Source of the DNA: Bathymodiolus brooksi
Taxonomy: Eukaryota > Mollusca > Bivalvia > Mytilida > Modiolidae
Direction: 5' to 3'
DNA: 64,000 bases
Assembly: GCA_963680875.1 (NCBI GenBank)
Contig: OY804588.1
Coordinates: 94,978,233-95,042,232 of the forward strand
Notes under the pieces: model-generated
What the model was told of the DNA's origin: nothing
What the model saw: the letters and a program-made list of their open reading frames with translations, nothing else
Databases searched by the model: none
Shown here: positions 33,001-49,174 of the stretch, in pieces
How the letters are laid out: each line of letters begins with the position of its first letter
How positions within the stretch are numbered: position 1 is the stretch's first letter
Made by a program: the position numbers and the translations under genes

Positions 33001-36000
33001 AACCCACGATTTATCACACTCGATGTGAGCACGCTATTCATTACACTACCAATAGACTGGCAATCTAACCCACGATTTATCACACTCGATGTCAGCACGC
33101 TATTCATTACACTACCAATAGACTGGCAATCTAACCCACGATTTATCACACTCCATGTCAGCACGCTATTCATTACACTACCGATAGACTGGCAATCTAA
33201 CCCACGATTTATCACACTCGATGTGAGCACGCTATTCATTACACTACCAATAGACTGGCAATCTAACCCACGATTTATCACACTCGATGTGAGCACGCTA
33301 TCCATTACACTACCAATAGACTGGCAATCTAACCCACGATTTATCACACTCGATGTGAGCACGTTATTCATTACACTACCAATAGACTGGCAATCTAACC
33401 CACGATTTATCACACTCGATGTGAGCACGCTATTCATTACACTACCAATAGACTGGCAATCTAACCCACGATTTATCACACTCGATGTCAGCACACTATT
33501 CATTACACTACCAATAGACTGGCAATCTAACCCACGATTTATCACACTCCATGTCAGCACGCTATTCATTACACTACCGATAGACTGGCAATCTAACCCA
33601 TGATTTATCACACTCGATGTGAGCACGCTATTCATTACACTACCGATAGACTGGCAATCTAACCCACGATTTATCACACTCGATGTGAGCACGCTATTCA
33701 TTACACTATCGATAAACTGGCAATCTAACCCACGATTTATCACACTCGTTGTCAGCACGCTATCCATTACACTACCAATAGATTGGCAATCTAACCCACG
33801 ATTTATCACACTCGATGTCAGCCCGCTATTCATTACACTACCACTAGACTGGCAATCTAACCCACGATTTATCACACTCGATGTCAGCACGCTATTCATT
33901 ACACTACCAATAGACTGGCAATCTAACCCACGATTTATCACACACGATGTGAGCACGGTATTCATTACACTACCAATAGACTGGCAATCTAACCCACGAT
34001 TTATCACACTTAATGTCAGCACACTATTCATTACACTATCAATAGACTGGCAATCTAACCCACGATTTATCACACTCGATGTGAGCACACTATTCATTAC
34101 ACTACCATTAGACTGCCAATCTAACCCACGATTTATCACACTCGATGTCAGTACGCTATTCATTACACTACCAATAGACTGGCAATCTAACCCACGATTT
34201 AGCACACTGTATGTCAGCACGCTATTCATTACACTACCGATAGACTGGCAATCTAACCCACGATTTATCACACTCGATGTGAGCACGCTAATTATTACAC
34301 TACCGATATACTGGCAATCTAACCCACAATGTATCTCACTCGATGTGAGCACGCTATTCATTACACTACCGATAGACTGGCAATCTAACCCACGATTTAT
34401 CACACTCGATGTGAGCACGCTATTCATTACACTACCGATAAACTGGCAATCTAACCCACGATTTATCACACTCGATGTGAGCAAGCTATTCATTACACTA
34501 CCGATAAACTGGCAATCTAACCCACGATTTATCACACTCGATGTGAGGACGCTATTCATTACACTACCAATAGACTGGCAATCTAACCCACGATTTATCA
34601 CACTCGATGTCAGCACGCTATTCATTACACTACCAATAGACTGGCAATCTAACCCACGATTTATCACACTCCATGTCAGCACGCTATTCATTACACTACC
34701 GATAGACTGGCAATCTAACCCACGATTTATCACACTCGATGTGAGCACGCTATTCATTACACTACCGATAGACTGGCAATATAACCCACGATTTATCACA
34801 CTCGATGTGAGCACGCTATTCATTACACTACCGATAAACTGGCAATCTAACCCACGATTTATCACACTCGATGTCAGCACGCTATCCATTACACTACCAA
34901 TAGACTGGCAATCTAACCCACGATTTATCACACTCGATGTGAGCACGCTATTCATTACACTACCAATAGACTGGCAATCTAACCCACGATTTATCACACT
35001 TAATGTCAGCACACTATTCATTACACTACCAATAGACTGGCAATCTAACCCACGATTTATCACACTCGATGTGAGCACACTATTCATTACACTACCATTA
35101 GACTGCCAATCTAACCCACCAATTATCACACTCGATGTCAGCACGCTATTCATTACACTACCACTAGACTGGCAATCTAACCCACGATTTATCACACTCG
35201 ATGTCAGCACGCTATTCATTACACTACCAATAGACTGGCAATCTAACCCACGATTTATCACACACGATGTGAGCACGGTATTCATTACACTACCAATAGA
35301 CTGGCAATCTAACCCACGATTTAACACACTTAATGTCAGCACACTATTCATTACACTATCAATAGACTGGCAATCTAACCCACGATTTATCACACTCGAT
35401 GTGAGCACACTATTCATTACACTACCATTAGACTGCCAATCTAACCCCACGATTTATCACACTCGATGTCAGCACGCTATTCATTACACTACCACTAGAC
35501 TGGCAATCTAACCCACGATTTATCACACTCGATGTCAGCACGCAATTCATTACACTACCGATAGACTGGCAATCTAACCCATGATTTATCACACTCTATG
35601 TCAGCACGCTATTCATTACTTTACCGATAGACTGGCAATCTAACCCACGATTTATCACACTCGATGTCAGTACGCTATTCATTACACTACCAATAGACTG
35701 GCAATCTAACCCACGATTTAGCACACTGTATGTCAGCACGCTATTCATTACACTACCGCTAGACTGGCAATTTAACCCACGATTTATCACACTCGATGTG
35801 AGCACGCTATTCATTACACTACCGATAAACTGGCAATCTAACCCACGATTTATCACACTCGACGTGAGCAAGCTATTCATTACACTACCGATAAACTGGC
35901 AATCTAACCCACGATTTATCACACTCGATGTGAGCACGCTATTCATTACACTACCAATAGACTGGCAATCTAACCCACGATTTATCACACTCGATGTCAG

Positions 36001-39000
36001 CACGCTATTCATTACACTACCAATAGACTGGCAATCTAACCCACGATTTATCACACTCCATGTCAGCACGCTATTCATTACACTACCGATAGACTGGCAA
36101 TCTAACCCACGATTTATCACACTCGATGTGAGCACGCTATTCATTACACTACCAATAGACTGGCAATCTAACCCACGATTTATCACACTCGATGTGAGCA
36201 CGCTATTCATTACACTACCGATAAACTGGCAATCTAACCCACGATTTATCACACTCGATGTCAGCACGCTATCCATTACACTAACAATAGACTGGCAATC
36301 TAACCCACGACTTATCACACTCGATGTCAGCACGCTATTCATTACACTACCAATAGACTGGCAATCTAACCCACGATTTATCACACTTAATGTCAGCACA
36401 TTATTCATTACACTACCAATAGACTGGCAATCTAACCCACGATTTATCACACTCGATGTGAGCACACTATTCATTACACTACCATTAGACTGCCAATCTA
36501 ACCCACGATTTATCACACTCGATGTCAGCACGCTATTCATTACACTACCACTAGACTGGCAATCTAACCCACGATTTATCACACTCGATGTCAGCACGCT
36601 ATTCATTACACTACCAATAGACTGGCAATCTAAACCACGATTTATCACACACGATGTGAGCACGGTATTCATTACACTACCGATAGACTGGCAATCTAAT
36701 CCACGATTTATCACACTCGATGTCAGCACGCTATTCATTACTTTACCGATAGACTGGCAATCTAACCCACGATTTATCACACTCGATGTCAGTACGCTAT
36801 TCATTACACTACCAGTAGACTGACAATCTAACCCACGATTTAGCACACTGTATGTCAGAACGCTATTCATTACACTACCGATAGACTGGCAATCTAACCC
36901 ACGATTTATCACACTCGATGTGAGCACGCTATTCATTACACTACCGATAAACTGGCAATCTAACCCGCGATTTATCTCACTCGATGTGAGCAAGCTATTC
37001 ATTACACTACCAATAGACTGGCAATCTAACCCACGATTTATCACACTCGATGTCAGCACGCTATTCATTACACTACCAATAGACTGGCAATCTAACCCAC
37101 GATTTATCACAATCGATGTGAGCACGCTATTCATTACACTACCGATAGACTGGCAATCTAACCCACGATTTATCACACTCGATGTGAGCACGCTATTCAT
37201 TACACTACCGATAAACTGGCAATCTAACCCGCGATTTATCTCACTCGATGTGAGCAAGCTATTCATTACACTACCGATAGACTGGCAATCTAACCCACGA
37301 TTTATCACACTCGATGTGAGCACGCTATTCATTACACTACCAATAGACTGGCAATCTAACCCACGATTTATCACACTCGATGTCAGCACGCTATTCATTA
37401 CACTACCAATAGACTGGCAATCTAACCCACGATTTATCACACTCCATGTCAGCACGCTATTCATTACACTACCGATAGACTGGCAATCTAACCCACGATT
37501 TATCACACTCGATGTGAGCACGCTATTCATTACACTACCGATAGACTGGCAATCTAACCCACGATTTATCACACTCGATGTGAGCACGCTATTCATTACA
37601 CTATCGATAAACTGGCAATCTAACCCACGATTGATCACACTCGATGTCAGCACGCTATCCATTACACTACCAATAGACTGGCAATCTAACCCACGATTTA
37701 TCACACTCGATGTGAGCACGCTATTCATTACACTACCAATAGACTGGCAATCTAACCCACGATGTATCACACTTAATGTCAGCACACTATTCATTACACT
37801 ACCAATAGACTGGCAATCTAACCCACGATTTATCACACTCGATGTGAGCACACTATTCATTACACTACCATTAGACTGCCAATCTAACCCACGATTTATC
37901 ACACTCGATGTCAGCACGCTATTCATTACACTACCACTAGACTGGCAATCTAACCCACGATTTATCACACTCGATGTCAGCACGCTATTCATTACACTAC
38001 CGATAGACTGGCAATCTAACCCATGATTTAGCACACTCTATGTCAGCACGCTATTCATTACTTTACCGATAGACTGGCAATCTAACCCACGATTTATCAC
38101 ACTCGATGTCAGTACGCTATTCATTACACTATCAATAGACTGGCAATCTAACCCACGATTTAGCACACTGTATGTCAGCACGCTATTCATTACACTACCG
38201 ATAGACTGGCAATCTAACCCACGATTTATCACACTCGATGTGAGCAGGCTATTTATTACACTATCGATAAACTGGCAATCTAACCCACAATTTATCTCAC
38301 TCGATGTGAGCACGCTATTCATTACACTACCAATAGACTGGCAATCTAACCCACGATTTAGCACACTGTATGTCAGCACGCTATTCATTACACTACCGAT
38401 AGACTGGCAATCTAACCCACGATTTATCACACTCGATGTGAGCACGCTATTCATTACACTACCGATAAACTGGCAATCTAACCCACGATTTATCACACTC
38501 GATGTGAGCACGCTATTCATTACACTACCGATAAACTGGCAATCTAACCCACGATTTATCACACTCGATGTGAGCACGCTATTCATTACACTACCAATAG
38601 ACTGGCAATCTAACCCACGATTTATCACACTCGATGTCAGCACGCTATTCATTACTTTACCGATAGACTGGCAATCTAACCCACGATTTATCACACTCGA
38701 TGTCAGCACGCTATTCATTACACTACCAGTAGACTGACAATCTAACCCACGATTTAGCACACTGTATGTCAGAACGCTATTCATTACACTACCGATAGAC
38801 TGGCAATCTAACCCATGATTTATCACACTCGATGTGAGCACGCTATTTATTACACTACTGATAAACAGGCAATCTAACCCACAATTTATCTCACTCGATG
38901 TGAGCACGCTATTCATTACACTACCGATAGACTGGCAATCTAACCCACGATTTATCACACTCGATGTGAGCACGCTATTCATTACACTACCGATAGACTG

Positions 39001-40673
39001 GCAATCTAACCCACGATTTATCACACTCGATGTGAGCACGCTATTCATTACACTACCGATAAACTGGCAATCTAACCCGCGATTTATCTCACTCGATGTG
39101 AGCAAGCTATTCATTACACTACCGATAGACTGGCAATCTAACCCACGATTTATCACACTCGATGTGAGCACGCTATTCATTACACTACCAATAGACTGGC
39201 AATCTAACCCACGATTTATCACACTCGATGTCAGCACGCTATTCATTACACTACCAATAGACTGGCAATCTAACCCACGATTTATCACAATCGATGTGAG
39301 CACGCTATTCATTACACTACCGATAGACTGGCAATCTAACCCACGATTTATCACACTCGATGTGAGCACGCTATTCATTACACTACCGATAAACTGGCAA
39401 TCTAACCCGCGATTTATCTCACTCGATGTGAGCAAGCTATTCATTACAATACCGATAGACTGGCAATCTAACCCACGATTTATCACACTCGATGTGAGCA
39501 CGCTATTCATTACACTACCAATAGACTGGCAATCTAACCCACGATTTATCACACTCGATGTCAGCACGCTATTCATTACACTACCAATAGACTGGCAATC
39601 TAACCCACGATTTATCACACTCCATGTCAGCACGCTATTCATTACACTACCGATAGACTGGCAATCTAACCCACGATTTATCACACTCGATGTGAGCACG
39701 CTATTCATTACACTACCGATAGACTGGCAATCTAACCCACGATTTATCACACTCGATGTGAGCACGCTATTCATTACACTATCGATAAACTGGCAATCTA
39801 ACCCACGATTTATCACACTCGATGTCAGCACGCTATCCATTACACTACCAATAGACTGGCAATCTAACCCACGATGTATCACATTTAATGTCAGCACACT
39901 ATTCATTACACTACCAATAGACTGGCAATCTAACCCACGATTTATCACACTCGATGTGAGCACACTATTCATTACACTACCATTAGACTGCCAATCTAAC
40001 CCACGATTTATCACACTCGATGTCAGCACGCTATTCATTACACTACCAATAGACTGGCAATCTAACCCACGATTTATCACACTCGATGTCAGCACGCTAT
40101 TCATTACACTACCGATAGACTGGCAATCTAACCCATGATTAAGCACACTCTATGTCAGCACGCTATTCATTACTTTACCGATAGACTGGCAATCTAACCC
40201 ACGATTTATCACACTCGATGTCAGTACGCTATTCATTACACTATCAATAGACTGGCAATCTAACCCACGATTTAGCACACTGTATGTCAGCACGCTATTC
40301 TTTACACTACCGATAGACTGGCAATCTAACCCACGATTTATCACACTCGATGTGAGCAGGCTATTTATTACACTATCGATAAACTGGCAATCTAACCCAC
40401 AATTTATCTCAATCGATGTGAGCACGCTATTCATTACACTACCAATAGACTGGCAATCTAACCCACGATTTAGCACACTGTATGTCAGCACGCTATTCAT
40501 TACACTACCGATAGACTGGCAATCTAACCCACGATTTATCACACTCGATGTGAGCACGCTATTCATTACACTACCGATAAACTGGCAATCTAACCCACGA
40601 TTTATCACACTCGATGTGAGCAAGCTATTCATTACACTACCGATAAACTGGCAATCTAACCCACGATTTATCA

Positions 40674-41729
40674 CACTCGATGTGAGCACGCTATTCATTA
40701 CACTACCAATAGACTGGCAATCTAACCCACGATTTATCACACTCGATGTCAGCACGCTATTCATTACACTACCAATAGACTGGCAATCTAACCCACGATT
40801 TATCACACTCGATGTGAGCACGCTATTCATTACACTACCGATAAACTGGCAATCTAACCCACGATTTATCACACTCGATGTGAGCACGCTATCCATTACA
40901 CTACCAATAGACTGGCAATCTAACCCACGATTTATCACACTCGATGTGAGCACGCTATTCATTACACTACCAATAGACTGGCAATCTAACCCACGATTTA
41001 TCACACTTAATGTCAGCACACTATTCATTACACTACCAATAGACTGGCAATCTAACCCACGATTTATCACACTCGATGTGAGCACACTATTCATTACACT
41101 CCCATTAGACTGCCAATCTAACCCACGATTTATCACACTCGATGTCAGCACGCTATTCATTACACTACCGATAGACTGGCAATCTAACCCATGATTTAGC
41201 ACACTCTATGTCAGCACGCTATTCATTACTTTACCGATAGACTGGCAATCTAACCCACGATTTATCACACTCGATGTCAGTACGCTATTCATTACACTAC
41301 CAATAGACTGGCAATCTAACCCACGATTTATCACACTCGATGTGAGCACGCTATTCATTACACTACCGATAAACTGGCAATCTAACCCACGATTTATCAC
41401 ACTCGATGTGAGCACGCTATCCATTACACTACCAATAGACTGGCAATCTAACCCACGATTTATCACACTCGATGTGAGCACGCTATTCATTACACTACCA
41501 ATAGACTGGCAATCTAACCCACGATTTATCACACTTAATGTCAGCACACTATTCATTACACTACCAATAGACTGGCAATCTAACCCACGATTTATCACAC
41601 TCGATGTGAGCACACTATTCATTACACTCCCATTAGACTGCCAATCTAACCCACGATTTATCACACTCGATGTCAGCACGCTATTCATTACACTACCGAT
41701 AGACTGGCAATCTAACCCATGATTTAGCA
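40674..41729. repeat. 528-bp (8-unit) tandem duplication
   Basis: The succession of variants ending in 'ctcccattagactgcc' and 'aacccatgatttagcacactct' is repeated 528 bp apart (markers at 41188 and 41716). The last 126 codons of the plus-strand frames ending at 41194 and 41722 are identical. Confidence 0.8.
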
Positions 41730-42987
41730 CACTCTATGTCAGCACGCTATTCATTACTTTACCGATAGACTGGCAATCTAACCCACGATTTATCACACTC
41801 GATGTCAGTACGATATTCATTACACTACCAATAGACTGGCAATCTAACCCACGATTTAGCACACTGTATGTCAGCACGCTATTCATTACACTACCGATAG
41901 ACTGGCAATCTAACCCACGATTTATCACACTCGATGTGAGCACGCTATTTATTGCACTACCGATAAACTGGCAATCTAACCCACAATTTTTCTCACTCGA
42001 TGTGAGCACGCTATTCATTACACTACCGATAGACTGGCAATGTAACCCACGATTTATCACACTCGATGTGAGCACGCTATTCATTACACTACCGATAGAC
42101 TGGCAATCTAACCCACGATTTATCACACTCGATGTGAGCACGCTATTCATTACACTACCGATAAACTGGCAATCTAACCCACGATTTATCTCACTCGATG
42201 TGAGCAAGCTTTTCATTACACTACCGATAGACTGGCAATCTAACCCACGATTTATCACACTCGATGTGAGCACGTTATTCATTACACTATCGATAAACTG
42301 GCAATCTAACCCACGATTTATCACACTCGATGTCAGCACGCTATTCGTTACACTACCAATAGACTGGCAATCTAACCCACGATTTATCACACTCGATGTC
42401 AGCACGCTATTCATTACACTTCCAATAGACTGGCAATCTAACCCACGATTTATCACACTCCATGTCAGCACGCTATTCATTACACTACCGATAAACTGGC
42501 AATCTAACCCACGATTTATCACACTCGATGTCAGCACGCTATCCATTACACTACCAATAGACTGGCAATCTAACCCACGATTTATCACACTCGATGTCAG
42601 CACGCTATTCATTACACTACCAATAGATTGGCAATCTAACCCACGATTTATCACACTCCATGTCAGCACACTATTCATTACACTACCAATAGACTGCCAA
42701 TCTAACCCACGATTTATCACACCCGATGTCAGCACGCTATTCATTACACTACCGATAGACTGGCAATCTAACCCATGATTTAGCACATTCTATGTCAGCA
42801 CGCTATTCATTACTTTACCGATAGACTGGCAATCTAACCCAAGATTTATCACACTCGATGTCAGTACGCTATTCATTACACTACCAATAGACTGGCAATC
42901 TAACCCACGATTTAGCACACTGTATGTCAGCACGCTATTCATTACACTACCGATAGACTGGCAATCTAACCCATGAATTAGCACATT

Positions 42988-44633
42988 CTATGTCAGCACG
43001 CTATTCATTACTTTACCGATAGACTGGCAATCTAACCCACGATTTATCACACTCGATGTCAGTACGCTATTCATTACACTACCAATAGACTGGCAATCTA
43101 ACCCACGATTTAGCACACTGTATGACAACACGCTATTCATTACACTACCGATAGACTGGCAATCTAACACACGATTTATCACACTCGATGTGAGCACGCT
43201 ATTTATTACACTACCGATAAACTGGCAATCTAACCCACGATTTATCTCACTCGATGTGAGCACGCTATTCATTACACTACCGATAGACTGGCAATCTAAC
43301 CCACGATTTATCACACTCGATGTGAGCATGCTATTCTTTACACTACCGGTAAACTGGCAATCTAACCCACGATTTATCACACTCGATGTGAGCACGCTAT
43401 TCATTACACTACCGATAAACTGGCAATCTAACCCACGATTTATCACACTCCATGTCAGCACACTATTCATTACACTACCAATAGACTGCCAATCTAACCC
43501 ACGATTTATCACACCCGATGTCAGCACGCTATTCATTACACTACCGATAAACTGGCAATCTAACCCACGATTTATCACACTCGATGTCAGCACGCTATCC
43601 ATACACTACCAATAGACTGGCAATCTAACCCACGATTTATCACACTCGATGTCAGCACGCTATTCATTACACTACCAATAGATTGGCAATCTAACCCACG
43701 ATTTATCACACTCCATGTCAGCACACTATTCATTACACTACCAATAGACTGCCAATCTAACCCACGATTTATCACACCCGATGTCAGCACGCTATTCATT
43801 ACACTACCGATAGACTGTCAATCTAACCCATGATTTAGCACATTCTATGTCAGCACGCTATTCATTACTTTACCGATAGACTGGCAATCTAACCCACGAT
43901 TTATCACACTCGATGTCAGTACGCTATTCATTACACTACCAATAGACTGGCAATCTAACCCACGATTTAGCACACTGTATGTCAGCACGCTATTCATTAC
44001 ACTACCGATAGACTGGCAATCTAACCCATGATTTAGCACATTCTATGTCAGCACGCTATTCATTACTTTACCGATAGACTGGCAATCTAACCCACGATTT
44101 ATCACACTCGATGTCAGTACGCTATTCATTACACTACCAATAGACTGGCAATCTAACCCACGATTTAGCACACTGTATGACAACACGCTATTCATTACAC
44201 TACCGATAGACTGGCAATCTAACACACGATTTATCACACTCGATGTGAGCACGCTATTTATTACACTACCGATAAACTGGCAATCTAACCCACGATTTAT
44301 CTCACTCGATGTGAGCACGCTATTCATTACACTACCGATAGACTGGCAATCTAACCCACGATTTATCACACTCGATGTGAGCATGCTATTCTTTACACTA
44401 CCGGTAAACTGGCAATCTAACCCACGATTTATCACACTCGATGTGAGCACGCTATTCATTACACTACCGATAAACTGGCAATCTAACCCACGATTTATCA
44501 CACTCCATGTCAGCACACTATTCATTACACTACCAATAGACTGCCAATCTAACCCACGATTTATCACACCCGATGTCAGCACGCTATTCATTACACTACC
44601 GATAGACTGGCAATCTAACCCATGATTTAGCAC
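42988..44633. repeat. About 1.06-kb duplication with a 1-base deletion
   Basis: The block with private variants 'tatgacaacacg', 'gagcatgctattctttac' and 'ccggtaaactgg' occurs at 43120-43360 and 44175-44415, an offset of 1055 bp. The one-base shortfall from 16 units is the deletion in 'ctatccatacac' near 43600. Confidence 0.8.
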
Positions 44634-47600
44634 ATTCTATGTTAGCACGCTATTCATTACTTTACCGATAGACTGGCAATCTAACCCACGATTTATCACA
44701 TTCGATGTCAGTACGCTATTCATTACACTACCAATAGACTGGCATTCTAACCCACGATTTAGCACACTGTATGTCAGCAAGCTATTCATTACACTACCGA
44801 TAGACTGGCAATCTAACCCATGATTTAGCACATTCTATGTCAGCACGCTATTCATTACTTTACCGATAGACTGGCAATCTAACCCACGATTTATCACACT
44901 CGATGTCAGTACGCTATTCATTACACTACCAATAGACTGGCAATCTAACCCACGATTTAGCACACTGTATGACAACACGCTATTCATTACACTACCGATA
45001 GACTGGCAATCTAACCCACGATTTATCACACTCGATGTGAGCACGCTATTTATTACACTGCCGATAAACTGGCAATCTAACCCACAATTTATCTCACTCG
45101 ATGTGAGCACGCTATTCATTACACTACCGATAGACTGGCAATCTAACCCACGATTTATCACACTCGATGTGAGCATGCTATTCATTACACTACCGGTAAA
45201 CTGGCAATCTAACCCACGATTTATCACACTCGATGTGAGCACGCTATTCATTACACTACCGATAAACTGGCAATCTAACCCACGATTTATCTCACTCGAT
45301 GTGAGCACGCTATTCATTACACTACCGATAGACTGGCAATCTAACCCACGATTTATCACACTCGATGTGAGCACGCTATTCATTACACTACCGATAAACT
45401 GGCAATCTAACCCACGATTTATCACACTCGATGTCAGCACGCTATTCATTACACTACCAATAGACTGGCAATCTAACCCACGATTTATCACACTCGATGT
45501 CAGCACGCTATTCATTACACTACCAATAGACTGGCAATCTAACCCACGATTTATCACACTCGATGTCAGCACGCTATTCATTACACTACCGACAGAATGG
45601 CAATCTAACCCACGATTTATCACACTCGATGTGAGCACGCTATTCATTACACTACCGATAAACTAGCAATCTAACCCACGATTTATCACACTCGATGTCA
45701 GCACGCTATTCATTACACTACCAATAGACTGGCAATCTAACCCACGATTTATCACACTCGATGTCAGCACGCTACTCATTACACTTCCAATAGACTGGCA
45801 ATCTAACCCACGATTTATCACACTCGATGTGAGCACGCTATTCATTACACTACCGATAAACTGGCAATCTAACCCACGATTTATCACACTCCATGTGAGC
45901 ACACTATTCATTACACTACCGATAGACTGGCAATCTAACCCACGATTTATCACACACGATGTCAGCACGCTATTCATTACACTACCAATAGACTGGCAAA
46001 CTAACCCATGATTTAGCACACTCTATGTCAGCACGCTATTCATTACACTACCAATAGACTGGCAATCTAACCCACGATTTATCACACTCGATGTGAGCAC
46101 GCTATTTATTACACTACCGATAAACTGGCAATCTAACCCACGATTTATCACACTCGATGTGGGCACGCTATTCATTACACTACCAATAGACTGGCAATCT
46201 AACCCACGATTTATCACACTCGATGTCAGCACGCTATTCATTACACTACCAATAGACTGGCAATCTAACCCACGATTTATCACACTCGATGTCAGCACGC
46301 TATTCATTACACTACCGACAGAATGGCAATCTAACCCACGATTTATCACACTCGATGTGAGCACGCTATTCATTACACTACCGATAAACTAGCAATCTAA
46401 CCCACGATTTATCACACTCGATGTCAGCACGCTATTCATTACACTACCAATAGACTGGCAATCTAACCCACGATTTATCACACTCGATGTCAGCACGCTA
46501 CTCATTACACTTCCAATAGACTGGCAATCTAACCCACGATTTATCACACTCCATGTCAGCACGCTATTCATTACACTACCGATAGACTGGCAATCTAACC
46601 CACAATTTATCACACTCGATGTGAACACACTATTCATTACACTACCGATAAACTGGCAATCTAACCCACGATTTATCACACTCCATGTGAGCACGCTATT
46701 CATTACACTACCAATAGACTGGCAATCTAACCCACGATTTATCACACTCGATGTCAGCACGCTATTCATTACACTACCAATAGACTGGCAATCTAACCCA
46801 CGATTTATCACACTCGATGTGAGCACGCTATTCATTACACTACCGATAAACTGGCAATCTAACCCACGATTTATCACACTCCATGTGAGCACACTATTCA
46901 TTACACTACCAATAGACTGGCAATCTAACCCACGATTTATCACACACGATGTCAGCACGCTATTCATTACACTACCAATAGACTGGCAATCTAACCCACG
47001 ATTTATCACACTCGATGTCAGCACGCTATTCATTACACTACCGACAGAATGGCAATCTAACCCACGATTTATCACACTCGATGTGAGCACGCTATTCATT
47101 ACACTACCGATAAACTAGCAATCTAACCCACGATTTATCACACTCGATGTCAGCACGCTATTCATTACACTACCAATAGACTGGCAATCTAACCCACGAT
47201 TTATCACACTCGATGTCAGCACGCTACTCATTACACTTCCAATAGACTGGCAATCTAACCCACGATTTATCACACTCGATGTGAGCACGCTATTCATTAC
47301 ACTACCGATAAACTGGCAATCTAACCCACGATTTATCACACTCCATGTGAGCACACTATTCATTACACTACCAATAGACTGGCAATCTAACCCACGATTT
47401 ATCACACTCGATGTCAGCACGCTATTCATTACACTACCAATAGACTGGCAATCTAACCCACGATTTATCACACTCGATGTCAGCACGCTATTCATTACAC
47501 TACCGACAGAATGGCAATCTAACCCACGATTTATCACACTCGATGTGAGCACGCTATTCATTACACTACCGATAAACTAGCAATCTAACCCACGATTTAT

Positions 47601-49174
47601 CACACTCGATGTCAGCACGCTATTCATTACACTACCAATAGACTGGCAATCTAACCCACGATTTATCACACTCGATGTCAGCACGCTACTCATTACACTT
47701 CCAATAGACTGGCAATCTAACCCACGATTTATCACACTCCATGTCAGCACGCTATTCATTACACTACCGATAGACTGGCAATCTAACCCACAATTTATCA
47801 CACTCGATGTGAACACACTATTCATTACACTACCGATAAACTGGCAATCTAACCCACGATTTATCACACTCCATGTGAGCACACTATTCATTACACTACC
47901 AATAGACTGGCAATCTAACCCACGATTTATCACACTCGATGTCAGCACGCTATTCATTACACTACCAATAGACTGGCAATCTAACCCACGATTTATCACA
48001 CTCGATGTGAGCACGCTATTCATTACACTACCGATAAACTGGCAATCTAACCCACGATTTATCACACTCCATGTGAGCACACTATTCATTACACTACCAA
48101 TAGACTGGCAATCTAACCCACGATTTATCACACACGATGTCAGCACGCTATTCATTACACTACCAATAGACTGGCAATCTAACCCATGATTTAGCACACT
48201 CTATGTCAGCACGCTATTCATTACACTACCAATAGACTGGCAATCTAACCCACGATTTATCACACTCGATGTGAGCAAGCTATTTATTACACTACCGATA
48301 AACTGGCAATCTAACCCACGATTTATCTCACTCGATGTGAGCACGCTATTCATTACACTACCGATAGACTGGCAATATAACCCACGATTTATCACACTCG
48401 ATGTGAGCACGCTATTCATTACACTACCGATAGACTGGCAATATAACCCACGATTTATCACACTCGATGTGAGCACGCTATTCATTACACTACCGATAAA
48501 CTGGCAAACTAACCCACGATTTATCAAACTCGATGTGAGCACGCTATTCATTACACTACCAATAGACTGGCAATCTAACCCACGATTTATCTCACTCGAT
48601 GTGAGCACGCTATTCATTACACTACCGATAGACTGGCAATATAACCTACGATTTATCAAACTCGATGTGAGCACGCTATTCATTACACTACCAATAGACT
48701 GGCAATCTAACCCACGATTTATCTCACTCGATGTGAGCACGCTATTCATTACACTACCGATAGACTGGCAATATAACCCACGATTTATCACACTCGATCT
48801 GAGCACGCTATTCATTACACTACCGATAAACTGGCAAACTAACTCACGATTTATCACACTCGATGTGAGCACGCTATTCATTACACTACCAATAGACTGG
48901 CAATCCAACCCACGATTTATCACACTCGATGTCAGCACGGTATTCATTACACTACCGATAAACTGGCAATCTAACCCACGATTTATCACACTCGATGTGA
49001 GCACGCTATTCATTACACTACCGATAAACTGGCAATCTAACCCACAATTTATCACACTCGATGTGAACACGCTATTCATTACACTACCGATAGACTGGCA
49101 ATCTAACCCACGATTTATCACACTCGATGTGAGCACGCTATTCATTACACTACCGATAAACTGGCAATCTAACC

